Source of the DNA: Atrichornis clamosus
Lineage: Eukaryota; Chordata; Aves; Passeriformes; Menuridae
Direction of reading: 5' to 3'
NCBI GenBank assembly: GCA_013400975.1
Contig: WBMZ01012781.1
Coordinates: 62,001-126,000, forward strand
DNA: 64,000 nt
Numbering within the stretch: the first letter of the stretch is position 1; the number at the start of each line of letters is the position of its first letter. This document shows, piece by piece, positions 1 to 10,800 of the stretch. The translations under genes were made by a program, and so were the position numbers. The notes under the pieces were generated by a model. That model was not told where the DNA came from, ran no database searches, and worked only from the letters and a program-made list of their open reading frames with translations.

Positions 1-1594
1 AAATATCCCTGGCTTTAGGAAAGTGGACTGGGAAAAAGCAGGCTTAGCACTTGGTTTTCATGGGATCACGCATTTCCTGGGGGACACGGGCATCAGATCC
101 GGTCCCCTGATTGTTTTCTGAACAGGCCTCAGCTTGCATAAAACAGATGAGGGTGTATGGGTGTTGTGATGAATGACACCACACCACCGAAGTAGAAGCC
201 AATCTTGTATACTGATATTTCCCTGGTACCCAAAGTACCAGCAGCTGGAACAGCAGCCCTTTTCAGTTTCAGGACAGTAAGCCACTCCTCCTGCTAGCAG
301 GGCGGTAAGGCTTTGCTGCCAGCTGTAGAGGTGGGTCCAGTCCTTGTGCAGCTCTGAAGAAATGCCAAGGCTGTGGCCAAATTCAAAGCCTGAAACAAAA
401 TATAAACCCTGCTTTTGTCTGACTCATACCACAGTCTCTGGAGAGTGGTATGCCTGGTGAAGCCCTAACACTGGGGTCAAAACATGATCCATCTTTTTGT
501 GCAATGCAAAGAGAAATATTGCTAACAGAGTGTACATGGACCTTAACCTGTCCTGATTAAGAGAAGTAAATTTCCAAGATATTGCTGTGGTTCCAAATCA
601 GTTCTGTAGATCTCTACTGAAGGGACTGAGAACAGAATACAGATATGGGAGAATCCTGAGGAATCCATGCGCAACCACATCTGTGAAAAAGTCTCCCATC
701 TCTCATTCACTATTGATTCTGTCCATGACATCACTCATGGAAGGTCTGCTTAGAGACCTCTGCTCACAGGGCGAGGAATATTAATAAAAATTGTTATCCT
801 GTCTTTGTAAATGCACTTCAGATCAAATGCACTTCTAGGGGAAAACAGTAAGCCAGAGATGTGGTGGGAGTGGAGCAGAGAGGAGCCGAGTCATGCTATC
901 CATCTGCTTTAATTTCAGTTTTATACAATTATTCTGCTGTTCTGATGTGATTATTTGTGTAACCATTAGACTGTCCCAGTATTAGAACAGAAACAAAACT
1001 ATATCCACACTGATTTTCCAGGCATGCATTTTTTTCAAGGAATATTAAAATACAAAGAAATAGCCTCCAGTTAATTTTAGAAAGCTGTGTACTGACAGTT
1101 TTCTCAAGAAGTCAGCTTTGGCAGGGCCATGCTGAAGAGAGGAAAGAATGGCCAGGATTTACATTTTCTAGATATATGTTAAATCTCCTTCACTTGAGAA
1201 GGATCTGGCACCTTGCTGAAGGTTACAGGATAACCCATAAGCAGGGAGAGAATTGTATCTGTGACAGTAAGTACCACTTTATCCTGTGGACAACTTCTCT
1301 GCTTGCTCAGAAAGGTCCCAGAAACTCAAACTGCTTTGTGGGCTTCAATGTTTCTGAGGGCCTGAGTCTAAAATGCCTATTCAGAAAACAGTTCCTGCAG
1401 CTCCAAGTGTTTTGATACTCTGAGACTGCAAAACTCTTTCCCACTTGCACCACTTTTATTCTGATTTGCAACTGATTTAGCTCCCCATAAAATCAGTGGG
1501 CACCCTTCTGCCTTCTTTAATAGATGTTGGATTGGGTGTCAAAGAAGAGAAATTCAGTCTATCTAACCTATATGCACAGATACTGTTGAACTTG

Positions 1595-1600
1595 TTTATT
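1595..1600 (-). promoter_or_regulatory. Candidate poly(A) signal AATAAA (minus strand)
   Basis: TTTATT on the plus strand is AATAAA on the minus strand, about 1.2 kb past the TAA stop. It is the first canonical hexamer I found downstream of that stop. A variant ATTAAA lies closer, at 2515-2510. Hexamers are common in AT-rich DNA, so this is only a candidate. Confidence 0.25.
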
Positions 1601-1602
1601 AG

Positions 1603-1685
1603 GAACAGAGCTTGGAATGGATGAAAATGAAGTGCTAAATATGTTCAGGAGTCAGGAGACTGAAGATGCCACCAGCAATGGAAAG
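1603..1685 (+). other. Exon-like segment on the plus strand (83 nt)
   Basis: An acceptor (TGAACTTGTTTATTAG) and a donor (GGAAAG|GTAATT) bound 83 nt. With two bases in, the segment is open and reads ELGMDENEVLNMFRSQETED then ATSNGK, an acidic, protein-like stretch ending on a codon boundary. It is antisense to the probable 3' flank of the main gene, so it would belong to a different, overlapping transcript. I do not recognise it. Chance is possible for so short a segment. Confidence 0.33.
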
Positions 1686-2800
1686 GTAATTCCAATATAT
1701 ATAGGAGTACTAGACTGGAGTATTAGACTGCAATCTATCCAATTCCATTTTCTCTTACAACTAAATCCTGTGGAATGTAATAAAATCTACCCTAATTTAA
1801 TAAAACCTAAACTTAATCAAAAGATCTTTGAGCAACTGAATGAAATTTAATTATGAATTACAATCTGACCATGCAGTTCTAGATCCAGTAGAGTTATAGA
1901 GATTATCCCTGTTACATTCTATAGCTTTTATAAGCAGATTATTTAACATAAACTTCCCTAGAGCATTGAGTTTCATTCTTTTTAAATTCTTCCCAATTCT
2001 TGTAAGTTTTTCACTGAACTATGGGGAATAATTTGGAGGAGGCCATCAACTGATTTGTACACTGAAAATTAAGATTTCCTCTTTATCATGAACTTATAGC
2101 CTAGATAGAGGAACTGCACATATCTTTTCATTGTTAATGTAAGCATTTAATAATAAAAATTCTTAAGCTTTTTGCATAAGGTCATAGGATATTAGAATGC
2201 TCAATAAGTTAAAAATATCAAGTTTAGATGTCTTTTCACACTTCTGGAGTGTTAGTTCACATTTTCTTTGGTATAAGTGCAAATTGAATTCGTACTTTAA
2301 AATTTTCATGTTCAAAATTAATTCAGTATGTGACTATATCTGTGCTATAAGGATATGCAAATTATTTGTGTTTACGTCAATGCATATGTATACTAAACTA
2401 GAAACCTGCAGTACAAAGGAAAACAAGGTGGTCCTTGACCCAATTGCCCCTCTACAAATCTCACTTGCTCTTCCTCACCTGCCTCTGAACAAAATTCTCT
2501 TGTAAATCCTTTAATGCTCATTTCACCCTTGTTTAACTGGAAGTTCTATATTTCTGCTAACATGCTTTTTCATGACAGTGCAAGCCAAAGTGAATATAAT
2601 TTACAGTGATAAACGGTATTATGGTATAGCAAACATCATTCTCTATTCTCTCTTCCACATCAGTGCAAGATCTGGTTTGTACAGAGCTGATCTCCACTCC
2701 ACTGCTGGTCTGTGTCTGATGTCCTTGAGACCTGGCTGTGCATTGGATTTTCCATCCTTTCTGTATACAGAATCAATAACACATGTGAGGAATCGAATGG

Positions 2801-2919
2801 TTAATTCCAGTAGGTGATTTTTTTAATGTTTGCCATTTGTCTACCCTGATTTCTGACTTCCCGAATATAGTTACTGTGGCCAGTTTGAAACTTGAGCTTA
2901 TGAGGGCTTCTTTGGCATT
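2801..2919 (-). CDS. Terminal coding exon of the minus-strand gene (TAA stop)
   Basis: A strong acceptor (ATTTATTTTATTTCTGCAG) on the minus strand precedes the exon at 2919. The preceding exon at 8060-8101 ends with one base of a codon, so this exon must supply two bases first (AA). That frame runs 38 further codons to TAA at 2803-2801 and encodes, in part, HSNYIREVRNQGRQMANIKK followed by ITYWN at the C-terminus. The tail is basic and polar and probably solvent exposed; no domain is recognised. A second frame starting at AAT is also open past this stop, to TGA at 2775, and also looks protein-like, but it does not fit the upstream phase. The 3' UTR continues to lower coordinates. Seen: splice site, phase and stop. 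Inferred: that this is the last exon. Confidence 0.68.
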
Positions 2920-5900
2920 CTGCAGAAATAAAATAAATGTGAGTTTCATGTGCTTAGCAAATTCTCTGCATCTTTTGAGATGAAACTCAATTTTCAATTT
3001 TCCTGACATTTTACTCAGGACTCAGTAACCTATTGAAGTTTCTGTTACTGAAAACCAGAGGAACTCTATAACATTGTTTAGAATTAGCCACATCCTGTTC
3101 ACCTTCTGACAGACCTTTGTTTTCCATCATCTGTCACCGGGAAGGTTACCCCCCCAGAGCCTGAGGATGGGAGTGACCAGAACTCCACAACCTATCCTGC
3201 AGCCAGAGCCTGTACTGCTCCCACACACCCTCCCAGGAGTGCCAGCCCTTGAGCTACTGCAGCACCAGGGCCTCAGGCAAAAGACAGTGAGATGGGTTTT
3301 GCCTGAATAGGGAATGATGGCATCCCAGCCAAAGAGCTGTGGGAGAGTAAAAGGGGAGAACAAGGACTTGATATCTTGTTATACCACGATCCTCACTTTT
3401 CTCCCCCGATCAAATTTAATTTGATAAAATAATGCATGCAATAACTGCCAAAGCTCAAGCCACACGGGGAATAACTGAGCAAATGCAAAATGATGGATTC
3501 AAAGCAGCACATAACATTTCTTAATGCAACATTCTTCCCTTTAAATCACTGTTTGAGTCTTAACTCCTGGAGCAACCTCAATACACACTGCCTGTCTCCT
3601 CGGAAGTGCCCTCTGGCAGGGAATAGGCTCTGTGTGCTGTGTCTTTGTCTAATTGCATTTTAGTACAGCACAGTGAGGAGAAAATAGAGAAAATGAACTA
3701 GTTAATTCCATGGTCAAAACCCGTCTGTGTCTGGAAAGCGGAGGAGAGTGAAATGCTTGCTGCTTTGCTGAACTGTCCTGCGTAGGATGTGAAACACTGC
3801 CATCCTGGCAATGCTGAGTGAGCACTGAAGGGCAGGTCTCAGCTGCTCACATTTGTGCACATTCACAGGTAATGGTTAATGTCACTGTAGTTATTGCAGA
3901 TATCCTAGATTGGTTTTCCCATATGGGCTGTTTGTTGATAGTCATAAATTGTGGGGACGAAGGAAACTATCACAGGGTGCAGGTACTTTATGCTGACTAG
4001 TTAGAAGTATTTCTTACAGGCTGAAGTTTTGCATGAATACCCTTGACCAGTGCTTGAAAAGGCTCTTCTATACCTCTGTATTTAAATTGCTTTCAATAGA
4101 AAAAGACAAACACATTAAAAATCTTCATGCAGAGTATCCCACCTTAATCTCATGACATGAGCCTGTGTCTTACCTCTCATTTACACTGTCAGCTTCTGTT
4201 TTTCTTTGTCTGACCTTGCAAAACATGCCCTACCCTCTGTGAGATGCTAAAGCAGCTGGGAGAGCTGGCTGCCCCGCTAAACTATGCTCTGTGAGGGGAT
4301 TTAAGGAAAGGCACAGTCTTTTAGGAGGTTGTTGATGTTGATCAGGGGAAGCAAGAGAAGAGTTTGTTAGGTGAAAATCTGCCTTGCCCAGTCCAAATCT
4401 GGGCTCTGTATGAGAATAAAACTGTTTTCTGAGACAAGGTTTTGCAGTGAGTACTGTTTAACCAACCTGCTTAACATTGCAGAAAAACATGGAATGATGA
4501 TCTCTTCTATAGAGGTGATAAAAAATAACCTTTTCTTTGACTCAGAAACAAAGACATGCAGGCAAACGAGCCTGGACCCTGGTTTCAAAAAGCATGTACC
4601 ATCTTTTTTAAATCAGTGGGAGCGTTCTGGAAAAAAACAAAGGTGGAACATAAAGCTAGCTTTATTTTTCACAATCTCCAATACACCAGCCGTGCTAAAT
4701 CAGAGCCGGCAAATGACAGTTGCATCAGGAGTATCCTCACAAGGATGAAGGAGTGGGAAGGTATCCAGCACAGCATTAATGCGACCCTGAGTCTCACAGC
4801 AATGCTCTGCTCTGCGGCAGAGCCTTGAAGTCGCCTGAGGAGGAGGGAAGGGGGAGTGCAGTCCAGAGGGGGAAAGATGGATGATCTTGTAGCTGACCCA
4901 TTCTTTGTTCATCTCTCTGGCACCACATCCTTTGCCACACAAGTCATAAAATTTCCTACCAGTAGCTATTTTGACAGTGGCATAATAAAGCTCAGAAGGG
5001 AATGAAGAAACACATCCAGAAGTGCCAAAATAATGCAGCATACTGTGTTTGCAGTAACATTATTATATAGTGGATTATCAGTAATTATGCCAACACAAAA
5101 GAAAAGTAAAACTGAAGGGTTGGGTTTTGTCAGAGGATCAGATATATTTTGCTTTTGCAAAGTACCTTCACATACTTTGAGAAAGAGTCCTTATTTTTAC
5201 CCTAAGAAGGAATGATTTCCCTGGAAATGAACATCATTGCTATGAAAATCTCTGGCAGGAATACAGACAAGAAAAAATGTAGTCTAGTATCAAAGTGGTC
5301 CAGAAAGACATGATTGAAATCATGGCTTTAATTTATTTTGAACAATTTCTCATCTGGTAACATTTTTCCATACTATTTTAATGGCTCTGATACTCTTACT
5401 CCATTCTAAAATTAACCTTCACCTTACATGAACTAAGGAAATGTCATAATTGCATCCATATGCAACATTGTATAGGATTGTTAGATGCTGGTAATAATGG
5501 TATTAATTTCAAATATATTTCAATTTTCTTCGAAAAGCAACATAATGGAAGTTGAAATCATATCAAATGCAATAATGATAAAGATAAAAAATTATGTATA
5601 TGTACATGTAGTAGTCAGAAGCTTCCCTGATATTGGTAGCAGTTGTGTCACTTTAGGATCACACCACATACAGAAATAGTGCTGCTACCTGATGTTGGTA
5701 GGAAGCAGGAGAGGGGTTAAAGGTGACATGAAATGAAGTGACATGACTGAGGTGTGCTTTTAGGCATCAGAGAGAGGGGCAGCAGATAAAACACAGGACT
5801 CGGGAGTCCCCAGTGGGTAATTCAGCCACAAAAGATGCTGCTTCTGCCTGTATTCCTGCCTGTATTTCTGCCTGTATTTTCTTGTACAGGGCCACAGTAC

Positions 5901-8059
5901 ACCCAAAGAGAGGTGGGAGGGTTTGAGCCCAGGCACCACTACAGTCCCCCCACTGCAGCTCCAGGTGTGAGACCCATTTTGCACTCGCCAAGGGGAGTCG
6001 GGGTCAAGTCTCACAGGAGCAGTGGGGAGTCACAGGGAGAGCAGTGGGTGTTTCCTCCAGCTCCAGGTGAGCACCAGGTACATTTGACCAACAAAGTAAC
6101 ACCCAAGAAATTGCACTTGCTGCAATGTAAAGAGAGCATAACTAGTGTGCTTGTTGTGCCGAGCAGAAAATGGCAAGACTTGATTTCTCCTGGCCCTCAG
6201 TGACAGCAAAATATTTACAAATTGGCCTTTGAAATGAAGGGTGTTTTTCTGGGTTGAAGGGACCAGGGAAGTCCTGGGAACTTGAGCAGAGAGGAGTTGC
6301 AGAGCCTGGACACAATAAGATTTGAGGTGGAAATAAAACAACCTGGTGGCTTTGACTGCTTCATCAGGCTGTGGAAAATGAAGTCTAGAAATAAGTATAG
6401 AGCAGCCACTTTCAGGTATAGCATTTTAAAAGTTAATACACGATTCATCCTCTGTGTCACCAGATATCTACCACAAGACAATGACAGTTTCCTTGGATTT
6501 TTTTTTTTGCTAGTTTCTTTGTGTTTTGGCTTGTTTGTTCAGGGGGTTTTTGGGGGATGGGGAAGGGAGGTTGTTTTTTTCTTTTATTTGGCACTAATAT
6601 CTGTTCATTTCTATACATATGGCAGGGAGCCTGAGGGGCAGCCAGACGTCTTTCAGATCATCTGTCCTATAAACTCACTGGAAATTACTTGGTCCTCCTT
6701 TGCCCAATTATTTAATTCTCCAAATGTTGATATAAAGGAAGACATGAAATTAGCTCCAGGGCAGGCTTAACCTTTTCAGCCCAAGAGCTCCAAAATGGAT
6801 TTTTCAAGCCAAATACACAAGTTTTATTACAAGAGATGTACAACAGTTTGGGCTTGCCCGTGTGGCTGCTCGGTCCCCGGCTGCTCGGCAGCGGTTTCCA
6901 AGGGGAGAGCCAAATCACGCTAATTGCACGGCGTTCATGGGTATGTGTGCGTGCACGTAATGCAGACCCCTGTCTCCTCCTCACACCATCACTCATGTCA
7001 CGCACACCAGAGGCCCATCCAACAGCTGTGGGATGACCTGGAGATGGAAAGCTGGCCTCCTATATCCAATCCCCAGAGCCAGATGGGCCCGTTCCCTAAA
7101 TGACTGTATAAATTCTAATAACAGTATAGACAATGTTGGCAGGTCCCACTGGCTTTCCTGCTGACCCCAGAGGGCTGCCACAGTGATGCAATACCTCAGC
7201 TGGTCCTCTGGAAAACCCCATGATATGAGGTTTTCCTCCACTCTGTCTAACTACAGAGGATGTGCCTCTAGGGGCATGGTGGAAGAACCGTGGCTGGATG
7301 GATGGCTCCCCATCCTCTGATCCTGATGAGGAGAGAGGACCATTCTGACAGGTGACTGAGGAAGGGAAAATGGCCCAATTTTCCTGGCCACTCCAGGAAA
7401 GTGGCTGCCAGCCCCAGTGGCTGGTATGGCCCTTGGTGACAGGACACCAGTGTTTCTGGTCTCCTAACACCCCAGGAGAGTTGTATGCTTCCAGGTTCTT
7501 GCTCACTCACACCCAGCTTCTCACTGCTCAGCTCTACTAAAAGTTGCTGTTGCTCCTCTGTTTGCTTCACAAGTGTTTAAAGCACAGCACATAGTAAAAG
7601 CCTGCACCCAGCTAAGCAGGACATTTGAACTTTGACCCATGGTTCTTAAGGATTTAATCTCTTTTTGGTTCACTAGCAATGTCTGCAGTTAACTTGACAT
7701 GATGGTATATCTGCTGCACGTTTCCAAACACACACCAGTAGCTGAGCTTTTTAAGACTAAAACTGAGGAAATTCACAGTGAGAGTAGCCAGCTTGCCCTT
7801 TTCTTAATTTGGTTTCCTAGAATTACAGTCAAATAAAATTATTTTGAGGAAAGATTTGCCTTCAAAATAATCCAAATGAGGTGCATTTTAAAGCATAATA
7901 CATTTTATACTTCCATGGATCTTAATACTTCTGCATAAAAAGAAGAAAAGAACGAAATTATATCATTCTCACTGCACCAAAATTTTTTAAAGTGCTGCTG
8001 GGGAAAGTTCTGGTGCAGAATATATGTTGTAATTACAAAATGTATAAGAAATTGCTTAC
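2920..8059 (-). other. Intron between the 42-nt exon and the terminal exon
   Basis: About 5.1 kb. I searched the minus strand for an additional exon with matching phase and found none that is convincing. The best decoy is a strong acceptor before 3338, followed by about 28 open codons to a TAG (starting LWLGCHHSLF). It fits the phase of exon 8060-8101 and could act as an alternative last exon. A 12-bp tandem repeat lies at 5843-5878. Other open frames here have chance length. Confidence 0.5.
5843..5878 (+). repeat. 12-bp tandem repeat, three copies
   Basis: Three head-to-tail copies of TCTGCCTGTATT; the middle copy differs at its first base. In the antisense frame they give a short Ile-Gln-Ala repeat, but no gene is supported there. 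Confidence 0.9.
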
Positions 8060-8101
8060 CACTACGCACTGCATGTAATTCATTAAAAAGTATATGCTTT
8101 T
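8060..8101 (-). CDS. 42-nt internal coding exon of the minus-strand gene
   Basis: The exon is bounded by a strong acceptor (GTTCTCTCTTTCTTCCAG on the minus strand) and a good donor (GTG|GTAAGC). It begins with two bases that complete the codon started by exon 9598-9742 (G+AA = Glu), then reads KHILFNELHAVRS, and leaves one G for the next exon. Phase agrees at both ends. It is too short to stand out as an open frame and was found from its splice signals. The sequence is probably helical. It could be a cassette exon: 42 is a multiple of three and its phases are symmetric, so skipping it would keep the frame. Confidence 0.7.
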
Positions 8102-9597
8102 CTGGAAGAAAGAGAGAACATACATTGAAGCAGAAAGACTTTTGCCTGGGAAAGGCTTGCAGAAAGTTGTTCATACTGGCTTATACTCTCAAGTTAGGAA
8201 ACACAAGATGTAGGATGCGATTGCAGAGGCATTTGGGGACTTTTTCTATGCTGTTGCTGATTCTTTTCTGCAGAGCTTGTGAAGCAAAACTTGCACAGCA
8301 GTGCATTGTCACCGGCAATGAAGTAGCTCCACCGTCTGGACTCTTTTAGAATTGCTTTTCTTCCTCTATTTCACTGGATTGTACAGTTTTTTGTTCTGTT
8401 TCACTTTTTCTTAACAGGTAAGATCACATATTGAAAATAAAAGTAATTATAAGATAAAACTGTAAGTGTGGGTAAGTGAGAACATCCGGCTGGTCCTTGT
8501 GATCCATCTGGCATGAACTTCTGTCTCTGAATTGATTTTTTAAAAAGGTTTTAAAAATCTTTGGTTTACAAGTGTCCCATCGTGTTGTGTTAGAGCTACT
8601 AAAATCTTTAAAAGTCACTGTATCAAGAGATAACAGTGAAGTGGAAGAAAGGATTGATTCTAAAAATATATTTCTGAGACACATATTATTGTTTAATTCC
8701 ATTAAGACCAAGTGAATTTATTCTGAAATACGAGGGTATGAATAAAAGGCAGAGCAGAAAAGTCTAAGACTTTGGTGATAGAATTAATAAAACCAGTGCC
8801 TTTACAGCTAACACTTGTTTTTATTTTTAAGAGCCTCTGTCTGAGCTCCTGGTTTCAAGTAAAAATCCAGTATGTAAGCATAAATTTCAAGCAGAAGGAA
8901 ATTCAACCCAGCTGAAATCAGCCTGGCTACAGAAGAGTATAATCAAACCCAAACTTTGCCCACACTGTGTTTTTTCCCAGTCTCCTCCACATTACTGTAG
9001 TTGGGGCTCATATTATGCCCCCAAAGTTATTGTTGTCTTTTTTTTTCACATTTTCCAATCAGGGCAAACTGAGTGAAGACATGAACTTTTCAGAGCTGTT
9101 TGGGAGTTCCAAAGGCTTCTACTGGAACTGCTTTCCCAGGCCTCTCTGCCGGTGCTGCCCTGCCTAAGGCTATGACAGAGAATTGAGCGAGGGAGGTCCA
9201 AGTGGCGATGGCATCCCCTCTGCCACCTCCCCACAGCCCTGCTATCAGCCCTTGCACAGTTTAGGGTCAAGCAGCTTTTCTCAGTCCATCCTGCCCTTCA
9301 GTCAACATGGGCACTGCTTCACAGGGGATGGATGTACAAAGGGTCACAAGCAGCTACTGACCACAGAAGGATAAAAAGCGCATGAGCAGCCTCAGACCTC
9401 GGGGGGCTATACAGGGAGAGACGGAAAGAGATGGTGGTGTACTGAATGGACTGTTTAATTTTTTTTTTCACAGCAATTCTAGTATTAAGTCCCACTGAAC
9501 ATGGAAAATGTTTATTCCTCAATCACAAGTGGCTTTAAAAGAGCTTAGCTAGCACTACAGAGAATTGGTGTTTGCTTTTCCTTTTTTGTAAACTTAC
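8102..9597 (-). other. Intron between exons 9598-9742 and 8060-8101
   Basis: About 1.5 kb of AT-rich sequence. Apart from the flanking splice sites I see no repeat or exon in it. Confidence 0.6.
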
Positions 9598-9742
9598 CTG
9601 CAGTTTCTAAAATCCCGTGTAGCCCCCAAATATATTTTAAAAGTGTTTTGCTGGACATAGCAGGAGATTTGGCATCAGAGCAGTGGCGAAAGAGGGCAAC
9701 AGTCATTGCTGATATCATGTCACGAAAAAACTCCTTCAAACC
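9598..9742 (-). CDS. Internal coding exon of the minus-strand gene (about 48 codons)
   Basis: The reading frame begins GLKEFFRDMISAMTVALF and ends near LLKYIWGLHGILETA. It is followed by a consensus donor (CTGCAG|GTAAGT). Composition is strongly protein-like: aromatic and Leu-rich helix segments with no low complexity. The acceptor is less certain because the upstream sequence (TATATCATCTCCTATAAAAG AAAG) offers AG at two places, giving starts at 9742 (phase 0) or 9746. I chose 9742 because exon 57418-57793 ends on a codon boundary, so the join keeps frame. The exon ends with one base of a codon, which the 42-nt exon at 8060-8101 completes. No catalytic motif or membrane segment is evident, and I do not recognise the family. 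Confidence 0.8.
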
Positions 9743-10639
9743 CTTTCTTTTATAGGAGATGATATAGAAGCATATGGACACGGAAAGTTATTATTATTTC
9801 TGTTCTTCCCCTAGATTTTCTCCCATCTCTGCTTTCTTCTTTTGTGGCTGTCTTTTGAGCACTTGTCAAGATGAGAAGAAAGCAATTCCAACAGAAAAAA
9901 ATTTAAATAAAATAATCTCATTTATAGATGTTGTACAAATGCAACAGTATTCTCTACTTTGGAGTTTTGAGGACTTGCAGACCTTTGTTGGCTGGTGAGG
10001 AAATGGATTTTTCACTGCAGACCATAAGCAACTATCTCATTGCTTGCAGTCATACAAACAAACTGCTGCAGAGTTTGTGACCTCAGCATAGCCGCAGTGA
10101 TCATCTCACTGCTTTGATTAACTGAAGGACCAGTAAGTTGATGTCCTGAAATCAATGAAACCCAAGTCGATGAGAGAAAGAAGTAGTCCAATAGCAGACA
10201 CACCATTCATTCCTGTTGGATAGCAATGCCCTCAGTACAGCACCTGGTTTGGCTGGAGAAGAGCAGATCCCTGCCTTCATTCAACAGCCACACTTGCTCC
10301 ACCAAGTGAGCAGCTTTTTTTTTGGCAAAACAGAAACCTGGAGTCTAGGAAGCACCTACCTTGTGAACCACTCTTCCCTACGCATTTTTGGTAGTCATAG
10401 GTTTTCTCAGAGTGGTCCCTATCCCTGGGTTATATTGAGTCAGCATCCTCAAGGATCCTGCGTTATCCTGAGCCAACATCCAGTCCAGGACCCTGTTCCA
10501 GAGCTGCAGAGGCTCACAGAGCCCAAGTTCCAAAGCAGTGGCCAACAATCCCAGCCCACCGTTTCCTGACTATCAACCAGCAGGACACTGGGAATGTACC
10601 AATCAGAAGCTAAATCTACATCACCTGTATTTAAGAGCC

Positions 10640-10800
10640 ATTATCAGATCTATTCTTCAGACACTCATTTAGCTCTATTTTGAAACTGTCTATACTCCTG
10701 GCCTTCACAACAGCCCATAGTTAAGAGTTTCATTGTTAAACTATTTGTTTTGTGAAAAAGTAGTTATTTTATTTTGTTTTAATCTTTCAGTCTATCTGAG
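10640..10800 (-). mobile_element. Old CR1-like remnant (minus strand)
   Basis: The phrases CTATACTCCTGGCCTTCACA, AGAGTTTCATTGTTAAACTA and TTGTGAAAAAGTAGTTATTT fit the order seen in older reptile and bird CR1 3' regions (a stretch on failing host counts of Leu/His codons reads as ttccacaattaac then gtgtgaagaaatac). It is strongly diverged and the edges are approximate. Confidence 0.5.

Larger units (their letters stand above)
1..2800. other. 3' UTR and downstream flank of the minus-strand gene
   Basis: There is no supported coding exon of the main gene here. The part next to the stop at 2801 should be 3' UTR. Candidate minus-strand poly(A) signals are ATTAAA at 2515-2510, and AATAAA at 1600-1595 and 1460-1455. 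A plus-strand exon-like segment lies at 1603-1685. The remainder is AT-rich sequence with only chance-length open frames. Confidence 0.4.

Noticed and set aside
4170..4233. Minus-strand segment with a strong GAG|GTAAGA donor
   Set aside because: The frame needed to connect exon 8060-8101 to the terminal exon contains a TGA just before the donor, so it cannot be the missing link.
4371..4748. 125-codon open frame on the plus strand
   Set aside because: Chance length for AT-rich sequence; no splice signals or conserved-looking composition.
5760..5830. Possible tRNA-like or SINE-like phrase
   Set aside because: The resemblance to known amniote repeats is too weak to call by eye.
6282..6770. 162-codon open frame on the plus strand
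   Set aside because: Low-complexity middle from T- and G-runs, no motif, and overlapping open frames on the other strand.
7096..7570. Overlapping minus-strand frames of 100 and 136 codons
   Set aside because: GC-rich intron patch; no matching splice phases with the neighbouring exons and no recognisable motif.
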